Origin: Nitrospira sp.
GTDB taxonomy: Bacteria > Nitrospirota > Nitrospiria > Nitrospirales > Nitrospiraceae
Reading direction: 5' to 3'
DNA: 64,000 nucleotides
Assembly (NCBI GenBank): GCA_009594995.1
Contig: VOPR01000078.1
Span: 1 to 64,000, forward strand
The notes under the pieces were generated by a model. It was not told the origin of the DNA, made no database searches, and worked only from the letters and a program-made list of their open reading frames with translations. The stretch's first letter is position 1; the number at the start of each line of letters is the position of its first letter. The translations under genes and the position numbers were made by a program. Below are positions 36,693 through 45,200 of the stretch, one piece after another.

Positions 36693-37676
36693 TTATTTCT
36701 TCGCCGGGGTGATCGAAATGATGGTGCCACCTTCACCCGCGGCCCAGCCGGCCGTGACGCGCGGGAAGCTCAGCGCCATGAGAGAGCGTTTCACCGGACT
36801 GGTTTCCTCTACCCAGTTGAAGCCCGCATCGCTGGTTCGCAAAATCTGGCCATGTTCCCCGACAATCCAGCCCTGCTGCGCATCGGTGAACCGCACACGG
36901 ATCAGATCGGTGAGTTTGTTGCACGTCCGTCCACAGGGCAACGTACGGTCGATCCAATGGGTTCCGCCGTCGGTCGTTTGAAACAGTGCGCCGGCATTCC
37001 CGACCGCCCAGCCGTTGGCCTCATCCGCGAAGGCCACATCAAAAAACGTGGCTGAACTCTGACTGACCTGCGTGGTCCAGTTTTTCCCGCCGTCCGCCGT
37101 CGTAAGAATCGTACCCAATGCTCCCACGACGGTCGCCTGCTGTTCGCTGGTCAGCGCAATGGCATACAGCGCCGCACTGGTTCCGCTGGCTTGATCGATC
37201 CAATTCTCTCCGCCGTCCGTGGTCTGCAGAATGGTGCCGTTGCCGCCCACCATCCACCCTTTTGTCGGGGAGGCAAATGCAATTCCATAAAGAGGCGCCG
37301 GCGTGGAGACCACGACGACGCTCCAGGTCTCGCCCCCGTCTTTGCTCGTTCTGACCGTGCCGTTCGCCCCTACAACCCAGCCGCGTTGCGCATCACGAAA
37401 GTAGACGGCTGTCAGGAGAGCACTGGTACCGCTGGAGATTTTCTTCCATTTGTGGCCGCCGTCAGAAGTTTTGAGGATCGTGCCTCCCGATCCGACGGCC
37501 CAACCAAGTTGATGGTCGTGAAAAAACACTCCCAGCAACGTCGCCTCAGAACCGCTCTTCTGCATCGCGACGGAAACCGGAACGGTAGGAGAGGCAGCCT
37601 CCACCATCCCGCTGCCCCACAAAGTGACGAGAAAACAAACGACTGTAGCCAGGGTACGCAAAGTTGGGTGCCTCAA
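36693..37676 (-). CDS. Exported YCF48-like beta-propeller protein
   Basis: 327 residues with an N-terminal signal peptide (hydrophobic TLATVVCFLVTLWGSGMVEA). The mature part is a run of about 40-residue repeats of the kind GWAVGSGGTILKTSDGGHKW, at roughly residues 60, 105, 150, 190, 230, 275 and 310, predicting a seven-bladed BNR/YCF48-type propeller. YCF48/HCF136 assists photosystem II assembly, but many non-photosynthetic bacteria carry relatives of unknown role. Its start overlaps the end of the upstream IPT gene (ATGA), so the two secreted proteins are probably made together. Confidence 0.85.
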   Translation of the reverse strand: MRHPTLRTLATVVCFLVTLWGSGMVEAASPTVPVSVAMQKSGSEATLLGVFFHDHQLGWAVGSGGTILKTSDGGHKWKKISSGTSALLTAVYFRDAQRGWVVGANGTVRTSKDGGETWSVVVVSTPAPLYGIAFASPTKGWMVGGNGTILQTTDGGENWIDQASGTSAALYAIALTSEQQATVVGALGTILTTADGGKNWTTQVSQSSATFFDVAFADEANGWAVGNAGALFQTTDGGTHWIDRTLPCGRTCNKLTDLIRVRFTDAQQGWIVGEHGQILRTSDAGFNWVEETSPVKRSLMALSFPRVTAGWAAGEGGTIISITPAKK

Positions 37677-39346
37677 TGAAAGTGAGAGTTGTCAGGATTG
37701 GGATTTCGCCAATAACTGGCATCAGGAAGTCCCGACGGTTGAATCGTAAACGTACCGGCCTCCAACGTGAGCCATTTTTTGGGCGTGCAGCAGGATCCAT
37801 CCGGCAGTAAGTCCCACGACCCGCGACGTACCACCAGCGGCCCGGAGGTCAGATCCGGATTGAATTCGCCGAGTTTGCCCACGCCGTAGGAGTGGCGATG
37901 AGGAATCTTGACTTTGATTTCCGTGTCCGTCCAGGACTGCACGATCGCCCCGACCCCGTTGAACAGGACTTCGGTACGCGAGACGTTCTCGCCCAGTTCC
38001 GGAGCCACTCGTGCATAGACACTATCTGTGATGACCTTGCTCGGCTCTGCCGTCTTCAAAAATTTGCCGAACCCGCTGCCCTTGATGGTCACCACTTCAT
38101 CGAGCCCCCCAGTATTCGGGCTGTACGAATCGATCTTCGGCGTCACCAACGTAAAGTTGCCGACCTGCGTCTCCAGCACCTTTTTATCGGCGCAGCAGGT
38201 GCCATCCGGCTTCGGCGTATTGGCGGCGCGCTTCACCACCACCGGACCACTCTTCGCACTGAAGGGCACCCAGACATCGATGCGGTCATGACCCCATCGA
38301 TACACAATCGCCTGGACTCCACCGATCTCGACGGTGTTTTCGCTCAACGAAAAATCGATATAGTTAAAGGGCGTAGCCCCGGCCTCCGAATAGAATCCAA
38401 AATTCTCTCCCGTGATTTTCAACAACGTGCCGATGGGTGCCTCAGCCGGAGTGAGCCCGGTAGCCTGGGGTGTCTGCACGGTATAGGTCCCGATGGCGCG
38501 TTCCTGACCATTGCGCTTCATCACGACCGGGCCACTTTGGGCATCCAGCGGCACATGCACCACAATGGTCGTATCCGTCCACTGTGACACCGTGGCAAGA
38601 TGCCCGCCAAAGAGCACGCCATCTTCAGGGTTTCTCGTCGTCCCGAATCCTTTGCCGAACAGCACCACTTTCGTTCCGACCGGCCCGCTCGTAGGATCGA
38701 CCCGCACCGACGCCAGCACCTTCATCGGCATCGAATTGCTCACGACCTGCTTGACCGGCGCACAGCAAGATCCGTCCGGCAACGGATCGGACGAAGCCAT
38801 GCGAATCACCACGTCTCCGGATTGCACATTGCCAGGCAGCTCCACTTCAATCTTGTCGTCACGCCACTTGCGGACGCGCACCGTCACATCGCCCACGGCC
38901 ACGCTGTTGACGCCAAAAATCGTGTTCGGATCGCGCGGGCCGGCGGTGTTGCCGAAATGTTCCCCGGCGATTTCCAGAATCGAGCCCGGTTCCGCTTCGG
39001 CCGGCGAGACCGATTGAATCACAGGTTGCAACCGTGTGAATGACCCGGCCTTCACGTGCTTCTTCCCGATGATGACGTCAACCGGCCCATTTGCAGCCTG
39101 AGACGGCACCCGCACTTCGATGAGATCCGAATCCCACCGCTGAATCAGCGCAGGAACGCCCTGAAACATCACCTGGTTGAATCTGGTCGATTTGAACGGA
39201 CCGAAACCTTTGCCGGTAATCGACAGCGTGGCTCCCGGCACGGCGGCACTGGGATGCAACGCCGGTGGTTCAGCCTGCGCTGCCATCGAATCAACGGAAT
39301 TCGCCAATAAGGCCACGCCGATAAGGGCACAAGTTATGTATTTCAT
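37673..39346 (-). CDS. Exported protein with five IPT/TIG domains
   Basis: 557 residues with a signal peptide (KYITCALIGVALLANSVDSM). Five IPT/TIG immunoglobulin-like domains are read from their turn motifs: ITGKGFGPF, IAGEHFGNT, LFGKGFGTT, ITGENFGFY and IKGSGFGKF. Domains 2, 4 and 5 each carry an inserted DG(S/T)CC motif (near residues 190, 382 and 517), the last in LLPDGSCCTPKKW. Such vicinal Cys pairs are unusual and could form disulfides or bind metal. The ATG at 39346 has AGGGAG 8 nt upstream; a GTG 9 nt earlier is less likely. It is co-transcribed with the YCF48-like gene. Probably a periplasmic or outer-surface structural protein. Confidence 0.85.
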   Translation of the reverse strand: MKYITCALIGVALLANSVDSMAAQAEPPALHPSAAVPGATLSITGKGFGPFKSTRFNQVMFQGVPALIQRWDSDLIEVRVPSQAANGPVDVIIGKKHVKAGSFTRLQPVIQSVSPAEAEPGSILEIAGEHFGNTAGPRDPNTIFGVNSVAVGDVTVRVRKWRDDKIEVELPGNVQSGDVVIRMASSDPLPDGSCCAPVKQVVSNSMPMKVLASVRVDPTSGPVGTKVVLFGKGFGTTRNPEDGVLFGGHLATVSQWTDTTIVVHVPLDAQSGPVVMKRNGQERAIGTYTVQTPQATGLTPAEAPIGTLLKITGENFGFYSEAGATPFNYIDFSLSENTVEIGGVQAIVYRWGHDRIDVWVPFSAKSGPVVVKRAANTPKPDGTCCADKKVLETQVGNFTLVTPKIDSYSPNTGGLDEVVTIKGSGFGKFLKTAEPSKVITDSVYARVAPELGENVSRTEVLFNGVGAIVQSWTDTEIKVKIPHRHSYGVGKLGEFNPDLTSGPLVVRRGSWDLLPDGSCCTPKKWLTLEAGTFTIQPSGLPDASYWRNPNPDNSHFH

Positions 39347-39586
39347 GGGATTCACTCCCTACGGATACCCTCTGAGTGAGCCTGCCGGGCAGGCCGAGTG
39401 AGGATGAAATGATAGTACGACAGATAAAACGCCCCGCACGTGGCACAAAAACCCCACGCAACTGAGGCAACGACGCCGGATGGGGGGTGTGGCATCAAAC
39501 CAGGGGACTTCCGGACTATAACAAGCGGTTTTTTTTGATGTCAAGGCAAGCGGCCGACAGGGGGGCGGAACGGAGAGGAAGGCGTT

Positions 39587-40048
39587 TCAGGCTTTCACTT
39601 GCACCAGCAACTCAAGCTCGATCGCGGCATGTAACGGCAACTCTGCGGCGCCCAACGCGACTCGTGCATGCCGTCCCGCCTCACCGAAAATCTGTACCAA
39701 CAAATCGGAGGCGCCGTTGATCACCGCTGGCTGCTGCACGAATCCGGTAGCCGACGCCACGTGCCCGACGACTCGCACGATCCGCTGTACACGATCCAGC
39801 GAACCAAGCTCGTGTTTCACGACCGCCAAGGCATTCAGCAGGGCCAATCTAGCCGCTTCTGCGCCCCGCTCTACCGTCACCTCCTGCCCCAGCTTGCCAG
39901 TGATCGCGACCTGCCCGTCACGAAACGGCAAAATGCCGCTCAGAAAGAGCAGATCACCGGCCAGCACCGCCGGCACGTAACTCGCGACCGGTTTCGGAGG
40001 CGCCGGAAGCGTGAGACCGAGACTGCCGAGTTTCTCGTCGATGGACAT
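39587..40048 (-). CDS. RidA family protein (YjgF/TdcF type)
   Basis: 153 residues of the Rid/YjgF family: FLSGILPFRDGQVAITGKLG, ARLALLNALAVVKHELGSLD and the C-terminal RVALGAAELPLHAAIELEL, the trimeric barrel signature. Classic RidA removes reactive enamine/imine intermediates; this one belongs to the more divergent 150-residue group found beside varied genes, and the RidA catalytic Arg is not in its usual R-x-x-V context but replaced by HARVALG. The deaminase activity is therefore uncertain. Confidence 0.85.
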   Translation of the reverse strand: MSIDEKLGSLGLTLPAPPKPVASYVPAVLAGDLLFLSGILPFRDGQVAITGKLGQEVTVERGAEAARLALLNALAVVKHELGSLDRVQRIVRVVGHVASATGFVQQPAVINGASDLLVQIFGEAGRHARVALGAAELPLHAAIELELLVQVKA

Positions 40049-40218
40049 CGGGAAATCCTTTCAGGACCAAGTGCTCGGTTGACGCTAAGGGACGCGCGGC
40101 TCAACTGCCGAATTCTATCGAACGCCTACAACATCTCGAAAGCCAAGTTACGTATATGTCATCCGCATGCCAATAGGCAAGATCAGGCGCATCCTGGTAG
40201 GCAGGGAATCGAAACCAC
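40049..40218. other. Intergenic region upstream of the RidA gene
   Basis: This stretch lies between the RidA gene and a doubtful 62-codon frame. It must hold the RidA promoter on the minus strand, but I cannot identify convincing boxes or hairpins. Confidence 0.3.
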
Positions 40219-40407
40219 CTATAACGAGAATTGAAGCTTGGAAGCTACTCGCTGCCTTTGCCATCGTCGTGATAAGCCGGTATGAGCAGCGGCAAGAACA
40301 GCCCGATAAAAGGTGTTGTAGTCATATGGGTGAGGATCACTGATTCGGAAGTCTCCCATGCCTTCGTAGACAAAGCCACAAAGAGCCGTTGTCTCACGAA
40401 CCAACAT
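40219..40407 (-). CDS. Doubtful 62-aa frame coupled to the upstream gene
   Basis: A 62-codon frame whose ATG shares its A with the stop of the YD-like gene (TGATG), a geometry used for translational coupling. The sequence (LCGFVYEGMGDFRISDPHPY then basic GLSRRWQRQRVASKLQF) has no recognised domain and there is no separate ribosome site. It may be a real coupled mini-protein or a chance frame. Confidence 0.25.
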   Translation of the reverse strand: MLVRETTALCGFVYEGMGDFRISDPHPYDYNTFYRAVLAAAHTGLSRRWQRQRVASKLQFSL

Positions 40408-41330
40408 CAGTCAGGAAAATATTCGATTATTCGGCGGACGACCCAACGCCTCTCGCCCTCTGCCCCGATTTCTTGGATAGTTTTTTGGGTCCAATTTTGC
40501 CAGCGATCGTACTCATATGAAATCACCGTTCGATAATCAGGCCCTCTTCCAGAACTTATCTGTTCAATCCAATTGCCGTGACTATCATAGGTCCTGCGGT
40601 ATGTTGAAAGAATTTGGTCATCGGCATCAAGACTGAGGCTTTCAATGGAATGTCCCAAGCCATCAAGGAGGTGACGAGATTTGGACCAAACAACCCCTTC
40701 CCCTGAGCGAGCATACACGGTCACAGTATTTTTTCCTTCGTTACGATCCAATGTGATAGAGACTCGCAGCGCGCCTTGGGCATCGTACTCATGCTCGGCG
40801 ACCCTCTGACCTGCCCCGTCATACTCGTACACCTTTCGACTGGTAAGAGAGGGCCTTTCGTCGAGATGGATCATTTGCTGCTCCGCGAGATGTTCCTTGC
40901 TGTTGTACAGGAACACTTGCCTGAACTCGTCGATAGGCGATTTCTCAGCGTTACATGCGAACGACTGCACGATTTTACCGCTCGGATCACGGGCAAGGCA
41001 GGTGAAGGTTTTAGGTGGAAGCGGAGGTTTCACAATCGGATGAAGCCACTCTTTTTCTATAACCACTTTTGCTCTATCATATCTTACTATCCACGCATCG
41101 TTAGGCTCGTCTTCTATCCACTCGTTCCCAGCCAAACGAAGGTTCGTTGACGTCCCTTGTACAACGTGAGCTGGCCCATTCAGATCGTCACTCGTCCATT
41201 TTGATCCATCCTCTGACACTGGGGAAGTGGAAGCAAAACTAGCGTCAGGAAGGATTGACAGCATACACGCTAGCCAGATGAACGAAGATGCGCCGAATCC
41301 GCCCAGTTTGGTTTTGGCTTTTGTTAACAT
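40407..41330 (-). CDS. Exported protein with YD/RHS-like repeats, unknown function
   Basis: 307 residues starting MLTKAKTK with a signal peptide (GASSFIWLACMLSILPDASF, residues about 12-31). The C-terminal half has tandem motifs like YEYDGAGQRVAEHEYDAQGA and RRTYDSHGNWIEQI then YEYDRWQNW, weakly matching RHS/YD repeats, which form beta-shell filaments. It is too short to be a toxin-delivery RHS protein. The start is chosen because AGGA precedes it by 5 nt; a second ATG lies 6 nt upstream. It stands alone in a larger intergenic area and its AT-richer sequence differs from its neighbours, which suggests a recently acquired or fast-evolving gene. Confidence 0.65.
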   Translation of the reverse strand: MLTKAKTKLGGFGASSFIWLACMLSILPDASFASTSPVSEDGSKWTSDDLNGPAHVVQGTSTNLRLAGNEWIEDEPNDAWIVRYDRAKVVIEKEWLHPIVKPPLPPKTFTCLARDPSGKIVQSFACNAEKSPIDEFRQVFLYNSKEHLAEQQMIHLDERPSLTSRKVYEYDGAGQRVAEHEYDAQGALRVSITLDRNEGKNTVTVYARSGEGVVWSKSRHLLDGLGHSIESLSLDADDQILSTYRRTYDSHGNWIEQISSGRGPDYRTVISYEYDRWQNWTQKTIQEIGAEGERRWVVRRIIEYFPD

Positions 41331-41463
41331 GTTCATCCTGTGAATTGTCTTGGTTTATGATCGGAGTGCATGAGGCCTTACTCCCTCTCTAAAGCCCTGG
41401 CAAGACACATTTCGACCCTGACGTTTGCCGACGCCGATTATCCTGATATTTGGCAGGTGAAAT

Positions 41464-41637
41464 TCACACCGCGTTGAGCTGTTTCCCACATCCACAACAG
41501 CACCGCCCGTCGATCAGTTTCCCGACCACGCCAACGGCAAAGGCTTGTGAATCGCACAGTACTAGATAGTTGACGTTGATGAATTGGCCAAGCTGATCGA
41601 AGCCAATGGCGGGCCGATGAACTGGGCAGAATGCCCG
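41464..41637 (-). other. In-frame, protein-like 57-codon extension downstream of the deoB amber stop
   Basis: Directly after the TAG of deoB the same frame stays open for 57 codons to a TGA. The predicted sequence contains FCPVHRPAIGFDQLGQFINV, NYLVLCDSQAFAVGVVGKLI and a Cys-rich RCCCGCGKQLNAV, which looks more like a small metal-binding protein than random DNA. No in-frame ATG or ribosome site is seen. It could be the remnant of a small gene that lost its start, an unusual independent ORF with a rare start, or chance. Confidence 0.3.
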
Positions 41638-42792
41638 CTAGCGGGACTGCAGGGCATCCAGGAAGCTGTCTCCCCAGGGCAGTCTCGTGGCCCCTAACGC
41701 TTCGCCGATAGTTTGGGCAAGATCGGCAGCCGTGGGCCTGGTCCCGAGATTGACACCACGGGCGAGCCGCGGACCGGTCACGAGACAGGGCACGTATTCA
41801 CGCGAATGGCCCGGATTGGGCCTGGCACAATCGAACCCATGATCACCGGTGATAATGAGCACGTCGCCGACCTTGAGAGATTCCTGCAGATCTCGAAGCC
41901 GGCGATCAAATTGCTGCAGCGTCGCCACGGTCTCCTGGAGATCGGGACTCATGACAGGGAGATTGGCATAGATCAATCCGCGAGGCACCTTGCTGAACAT
42001 GCCGATCACTTCATCCATGACCGCGCCCGCCTGAAACAGCGGCACCGACCTGGTGACCCCCCGCCCGCTGAACAAATCGCCGACCTTTCCGACCCCGATC
42101 ACCAGTTGACTAGCCCGGCTCAAGTGATCCAGCAGCGTCAAGCCCGGCGGTTCCACGGCAAAATCACGGCGCCGCTCCGTCAGCGCAAAGCGGCCCGCTT
42201 GCCCACTGAACGGAGAAGCTACAACACGCACGATAGGCACAATCGTTTTGAGGAGCTTTCTAGCTTCGCGCGCCAGGCGGTACAACTCTTCAGGCGGTAC
42301 CACCTGCTCATGCGCCGCCAGAAAGATGGTACCCGCGGTATCAATCCAGGCGATCGGCATTCCCGACTTCTGGTGCTGGCCTCCGAACTCAGCAATCGGC
42401 TCGAGATGTACGGCGCGGCAATTGCCCAGCGTCTTCTGGCCCAGTGCCGCCTCGAGCGCCGTCGCCAGCTCGCTCGTAAAGGTTTCGCACGGCCGATCGC
42501 CGTCTTCAATCACGTACCCTGCCAACTCCCAATGGCCGGACAGCGAGTGTTTCCCCTTGGTAGAAAATCCGAGGACGCCGTAGCAGCCTTCCGGCTGGGT
42601 CATGGGCCTGATGCCTTGAAACTGACCCAACAGGCCAAGACCGAGCTGTTCGAGATTCGGCAGGGCAAGGCCCTTGGTGATCGCGGCCAACCGCTGGAGC
42701 GTGTTGCAACCGGCATCACCGTACGCTTCTGCGTCCGGCAGAGCACCGATGCCGAAACCATCCAAGACGAGGAGTACGATTCGAGTCATCAT
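41638..42792 (-). CDS. deoB: Phosphopentomutase
   Basis: 384 residues of the alkaline-phosphatase-like metalloenzyme group. Key blocks: RIVLLVLDGFGIGALPDAEA (metal-binding Asp, N-terminal), STKGKHSLSGHWELAG with the phospho-acceptor region, and C-terminal IITGDHGFDCARPNPGHSRE supplying the metal ligands. It interconverts ribose- or deoxyribose-1- and 5-phosphate, feeding the neighbouring deoC. It is 91 bp downstream of deoC, on the same strand. Two adjacent ATGs are possible starts and neither has a strong ribosome site. The stop is TAG, followed by an open in-frame extension. Confidence 0.93.
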   Translation of the reverse strand: MMTRIVLLVLDGFGIGALPDAEAYGDAGCNTLQRLAAITKGLALPNLEQLGLGLLGQFQGIRPMTQPEGCYGVLGFSTKGKHSLSGHWELAGYVIEDGDRPCETFTSELATALEAALGQKTLGNCRAVHLEPIAEFGGQHQKSGMPIAWIDTAGTIFLAAHEQVVPPEELYRLAREARKLLKTIVPIVRVVASPFSGQAGRFALTERRRDFAVEPPGLTLLDHLSRASQLVIGVGKVGDLFSGRGVTRSVPLFQAGAVMDEVIGMFSKVPRGLIYANLPVMSPDLQETVATLQQFDRRLRDLQESLKVGDVLIITGDHGFDCARPNPGHSREYVPCLVTGPRLARGVNLGTRPTAADLAQTIGEALGATRLPWGDSFLDALQSR

Positions 42793-42883
42793 GGGGGCAC
42801 TATATCAAATCCACCGGAACGAGCAAGACATTCGCACGGCGCCGGCGCAACGCACAATCTGACGCCGGGAGGCCATCGGAAAT

Positions 42884-43573
42884 TCAGCGACCCGCGACCC
42901 GTTCCGCCCGCCATTCACCCACAATCTTCAAGCTCGCGCTGGTGCCGATCCGGTCGGCGCCCGCCTCCAGCAAGGCGCGCGTCGCCTTCCAATCCCGAAT
43001 TCCGCCTGACGCTTTGACCTTTGCCCGCCCAGCCACGGCTTCTTTCATCAGACGAACATCGTCCACCGTCGCTCCGGCCTGATTGAAACCCGTCGACGTC
43101 TTCACATAGTCCATCCCCGCCTCGACAGCCAGACGACAGGCCGTGATCTTCTCCTCGCGGGTCAGCAAGCAGGTCTCCAGAATCACCTTGTGATTGACTC
43201 CCGGCGTGGCTTGCACGACGGCAGCCATGTCGTGTCGCACGAAATCGTAGTCACCGGATTTCAAGCGGCTGATGTTGATGACCATATCCAGCACCTGCGC
43301 GCCGTGCGCCACGGCCTCGATCGCTTCCGTCACCTTTGCATGGGTCGAATGTCCGCCGAGGGGAAACCCGATCGGAATCCCGACCTGCACCGCTGTCCCG
43401 GCCACGGCGGCCACCGCCTCATCCACATAACAGGGAGGCACAAAGATCACCACAAACCCATGCTCTTTTGCCTCGGCACACAACCGTAGCACATCCGCCT
43501 TGGTAGCCTCCGGGCGCAACACGGTGTGATCAAGCACACTCGGCAAGGCCTCACTCCATGACAACACTCCCAT
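42884..43573 (-). CDS. deoC: Deoxyribose-phosphate aldolase
   Basis: 229 residues, class I aldolase. The Schiff-base Lys is in MDYVKTSTGFNQAGATVDDV and the second catalytic Lys in KVKASGGIRDWKATRALLEA; the N-terminal block LDHTVLRPEATKADV and GFPLGGHSTHAKVTEAIEAV fit the family. It cleaves deoxyribose-5-phosphate to acetaldehyde and glyceraldehyde-3-phosphate. With deoB it forms a small nucleoside salvage unit. ATG followed by GVLSW; no strong ribosome site but AAAGGAAC is present upstream. Confidence 0.95.
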   Translation of the reverse strand: MGVLSWSEALPSVLDHTVLRPEATKADVLRLCAEAKEHGFVVIFVPPCYVDEAVAAVAGTAVQVGIPIGFPLGGHSTHAKVTEAIEAVAHGAQVLDMVINISRLKSGDYDFVRHDMAAVVQATPGVNHKVILETCLLTREEKITACRLAVEAGMDYVKTSTGFNQAGATVDDVRLMKEAVAGRAKVKASGGIRDWKATRALLEAGADRIGTSASLKIVGEWRAERVAGR

Positions 43574-43647
43574 ACGACAGTTCCTTTCACGTTTAGCGGA
43601 TCAACAACGGCAAGGCGATGCAGGTGCAGTGACGGGCGACCTCGGCT

Positions 43648-44700
43648 TCAGGCACCGTGAACGGCGAGACTTCCCCTGGTACGCTTGCGAAACGGCTGCT
43701 TCTGATATTTCTCGACGGCTTGGTTATGCTCGGTCAGGGTAGAAGAAAACTGATGGGTCCCATCGTTACGCGACACAAAGTACAAATAAGAGGCCTGGGC
43801 CGGAAACAACGCCGCACGCAACGAATGGGCCCCCGGGCTGGCAATCGGTCCCGGCGGAAGTCCCTGCACGCGATACGTATTGTAGGGGCTCAGAATCGAG
43901 AGATCGCGTTTGTGAATGTTTCCGTCGAAGGCCGGCAACCCGTAAATAACCGTCGGATCACTCTGCAGCGGAATCTTCTTCCGTAACCGGTTGTGAAACA
44001 CCGCCGCAATGAGTTCGCGTTCTTCCTTGGACCCGGTTTCCTTTTCGATCACGGACGCCAGCGTGAGTACCTGGTGCAGGGACAATTTCATGCGGGCTGC
44101 CTGCTCCTGCATTTCGGCGCTCCACACGCGATGCAGGCCATCCACCATCGCCTTGATCACCTCCCGCGCCTTCGTTCCGCGCGGGAATGAATAGGTTTCG
44201 GGAAACAGATACCCTTCCAAGGAATCAGCTTCGATGCCGAGCGTCGCAATAAACGCGCGATCACGAACCAGCCTCGTGAATTCTTTGGCATCCGTCACCT
44301 GCTGCGTGGACAGTACGTCGGCAATCTGTGCCAGATTGTACCCTTCGGGTATCGTGACGGGATGCAGGACTACCCGGCCGGAGAGCAGTTTGGCCAGGAT
44401 CTCCTGCGACGACAAACTCGCATCCAACTCGTATTCCCCGGGGCGTATCTTGCGATCGATATCCCGCGTCTTGCCGAGCCACAGAAATGCCCATCGGCTG
44501 CGGATGAGCTGCTCGCCCTTCAAAATACTCGCGACCTGCTGGAAGGTACTGCCTTCGGGAATGAGGACAATTCGGGAAGGAGGCTTAGGAGGCTCGCTCG
44601 CGACGGGGCTTTGAGCCCAACGCAGGAGCAGATACCCCGTGATGCTCCCGAGTATCACTGCCGCCAGAACCAGACCCACTATCAATCGCTTCTGCATCAT
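43648..44700 (-). CDS. mltG: Endolytic murein transglycosylase (MltG/YceG family)
   Basis: 350 residues from the double ATG (MMQKR). N-terminal single membrane helix (LIVGLVLAAVILGSITGYLL), a LysM-like middle (IPEGSTFQQVASILKG) and the YceG catalytic domain with the active Glu in LASVIEKETGSKEERELIAA and LQSDPTVIYGLPAFDGNIHK. It cleaves nascent glycan strands at the membrane. The 5' part overlaps the end of ruvX by 116 bp in another frame; no downstream ATG lies before the membrane helix, so the overlap looks real. Translation is probably linked to that of ruvX. Confidence 0.92.
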   Translation of the reverse strand: MMQKRLIVGLVLAAVILGSITGYLLLRWAQSPVASEPPKPPSRIVLIPEGSTFQQVASILKGEQLIRSRWAFLWLGKTRDIDRKIRPGEYELDASLSSQEILAKLLSGRVVLHPVTIPEGYNLAQIADVLSTQQVTDAKEFTRLVRDRAFIATLGIEADSLEGYLFPETYSFPRGTKAREVIKAMVDGLHRVWSAEMQEQAARMKLSLHQVLTLASVIEKETGSKEERELIAAVFHNRLRKKIPLQSDPTVIYGLPAFDGNIHKRDLSILSPYNTYRVQGLPPGPIASPGAHSLRAALFPAQASYLYFVSRNDGTHQFSSTLTEHNQAVEKYQKQPFRKRTRGSLAVHGA

Positions 44701-45196
44701 CGACTCGTGGTTCGTCAAAAGCCCAAGGATCATCCACCTCGGATTCGCTGCGCCCCGCCTCCGTGGAGGCGGAGGAGGTTTCCAAACTCGCGAGGTAGCT
44801 TTGCAACAGGATCGCCGCCGCAATGCGGTCGACAATGCCTTTTCGTTTCCGGCGGCCGACGTCGGCTGCGATCAACAGGTCCTCGGCCGCACAGGTCGTC
44901 ATTCGCTCATCCCAGGTAATCACCGGGACGGACAGCGCTGGTTCAAGCAGCTGAATAAACGCTTCGACGACTTTGGCTGCAGGCCCGCTTTCGCCATCCA
45001 AACGAAACGGCATGCCGACGAGAACCTGTCCAACCTCGTGCTCGCGCACCAGGTCCTGAATGTGCCGAATATCGGCATCGGGATTCCGCCGGTAAAACGT
45101 TTCCAGCGGCTGGGCCGTCCACCCGAGCTCATCGCTCAGGGCGAACCCGATCCGCTTGGAACCATGATCGATGGCGAGAATCCGCTGGCCTTTCAT
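44585..45196 (-). CDS. ruvX: Putative pre-16S rRNA nuclease / RuvX (YqgF) with C-terminal extension
   Basis: 203 residues. The YqgF fold is residues 1-140: KGQRILAIDHGSKRIGFALS, VGMPFRLDGESGPAAKVVEA, DERMTTCAAEDLLIAADVGR and VDRIAAAILLQSYL, with acidic residues of the RNase H-like site. It takes part in 16S rRNA 5' maturation. A 60-residue disordered tail rich in Ser, Gly, Asp and Glu extends beyond the family's usual length; it is coded in the region that overlaps mltG. The ATG has GGAGAGG upstream and lies only 4 bp after the alaS stop, so the genes are one unit. Confidence 0.93.
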   Translation of the reverse strand: MKGQRILAIDHGSKRIGFALSDELGWTAQPLETFYRRNPDADIRHIQDLVREHEVGQVLVGMPFRLDGESGPAAKVVEAFIQLLEPALSVPVITWDERMTTCAAEDLLIAADVGRRKRKGIVDRIAAAILLQSYLASLETSSASTEAGRSESEVDDPWAFDEPRVDDAEAIDSGSGSGGSDTREHHGVSAPALGSKPRRERAS

Positions 45197-45200
45197 GAGT

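Noticed and set aside
41713..43017. Plus-strand frame of 434 codons across deoB and the deoC end
   Set aside because: deoB and deoC are supported by catalytic motifs on the minus strand; the antisense protein is low in structure and rich in Arg/His/Pro.
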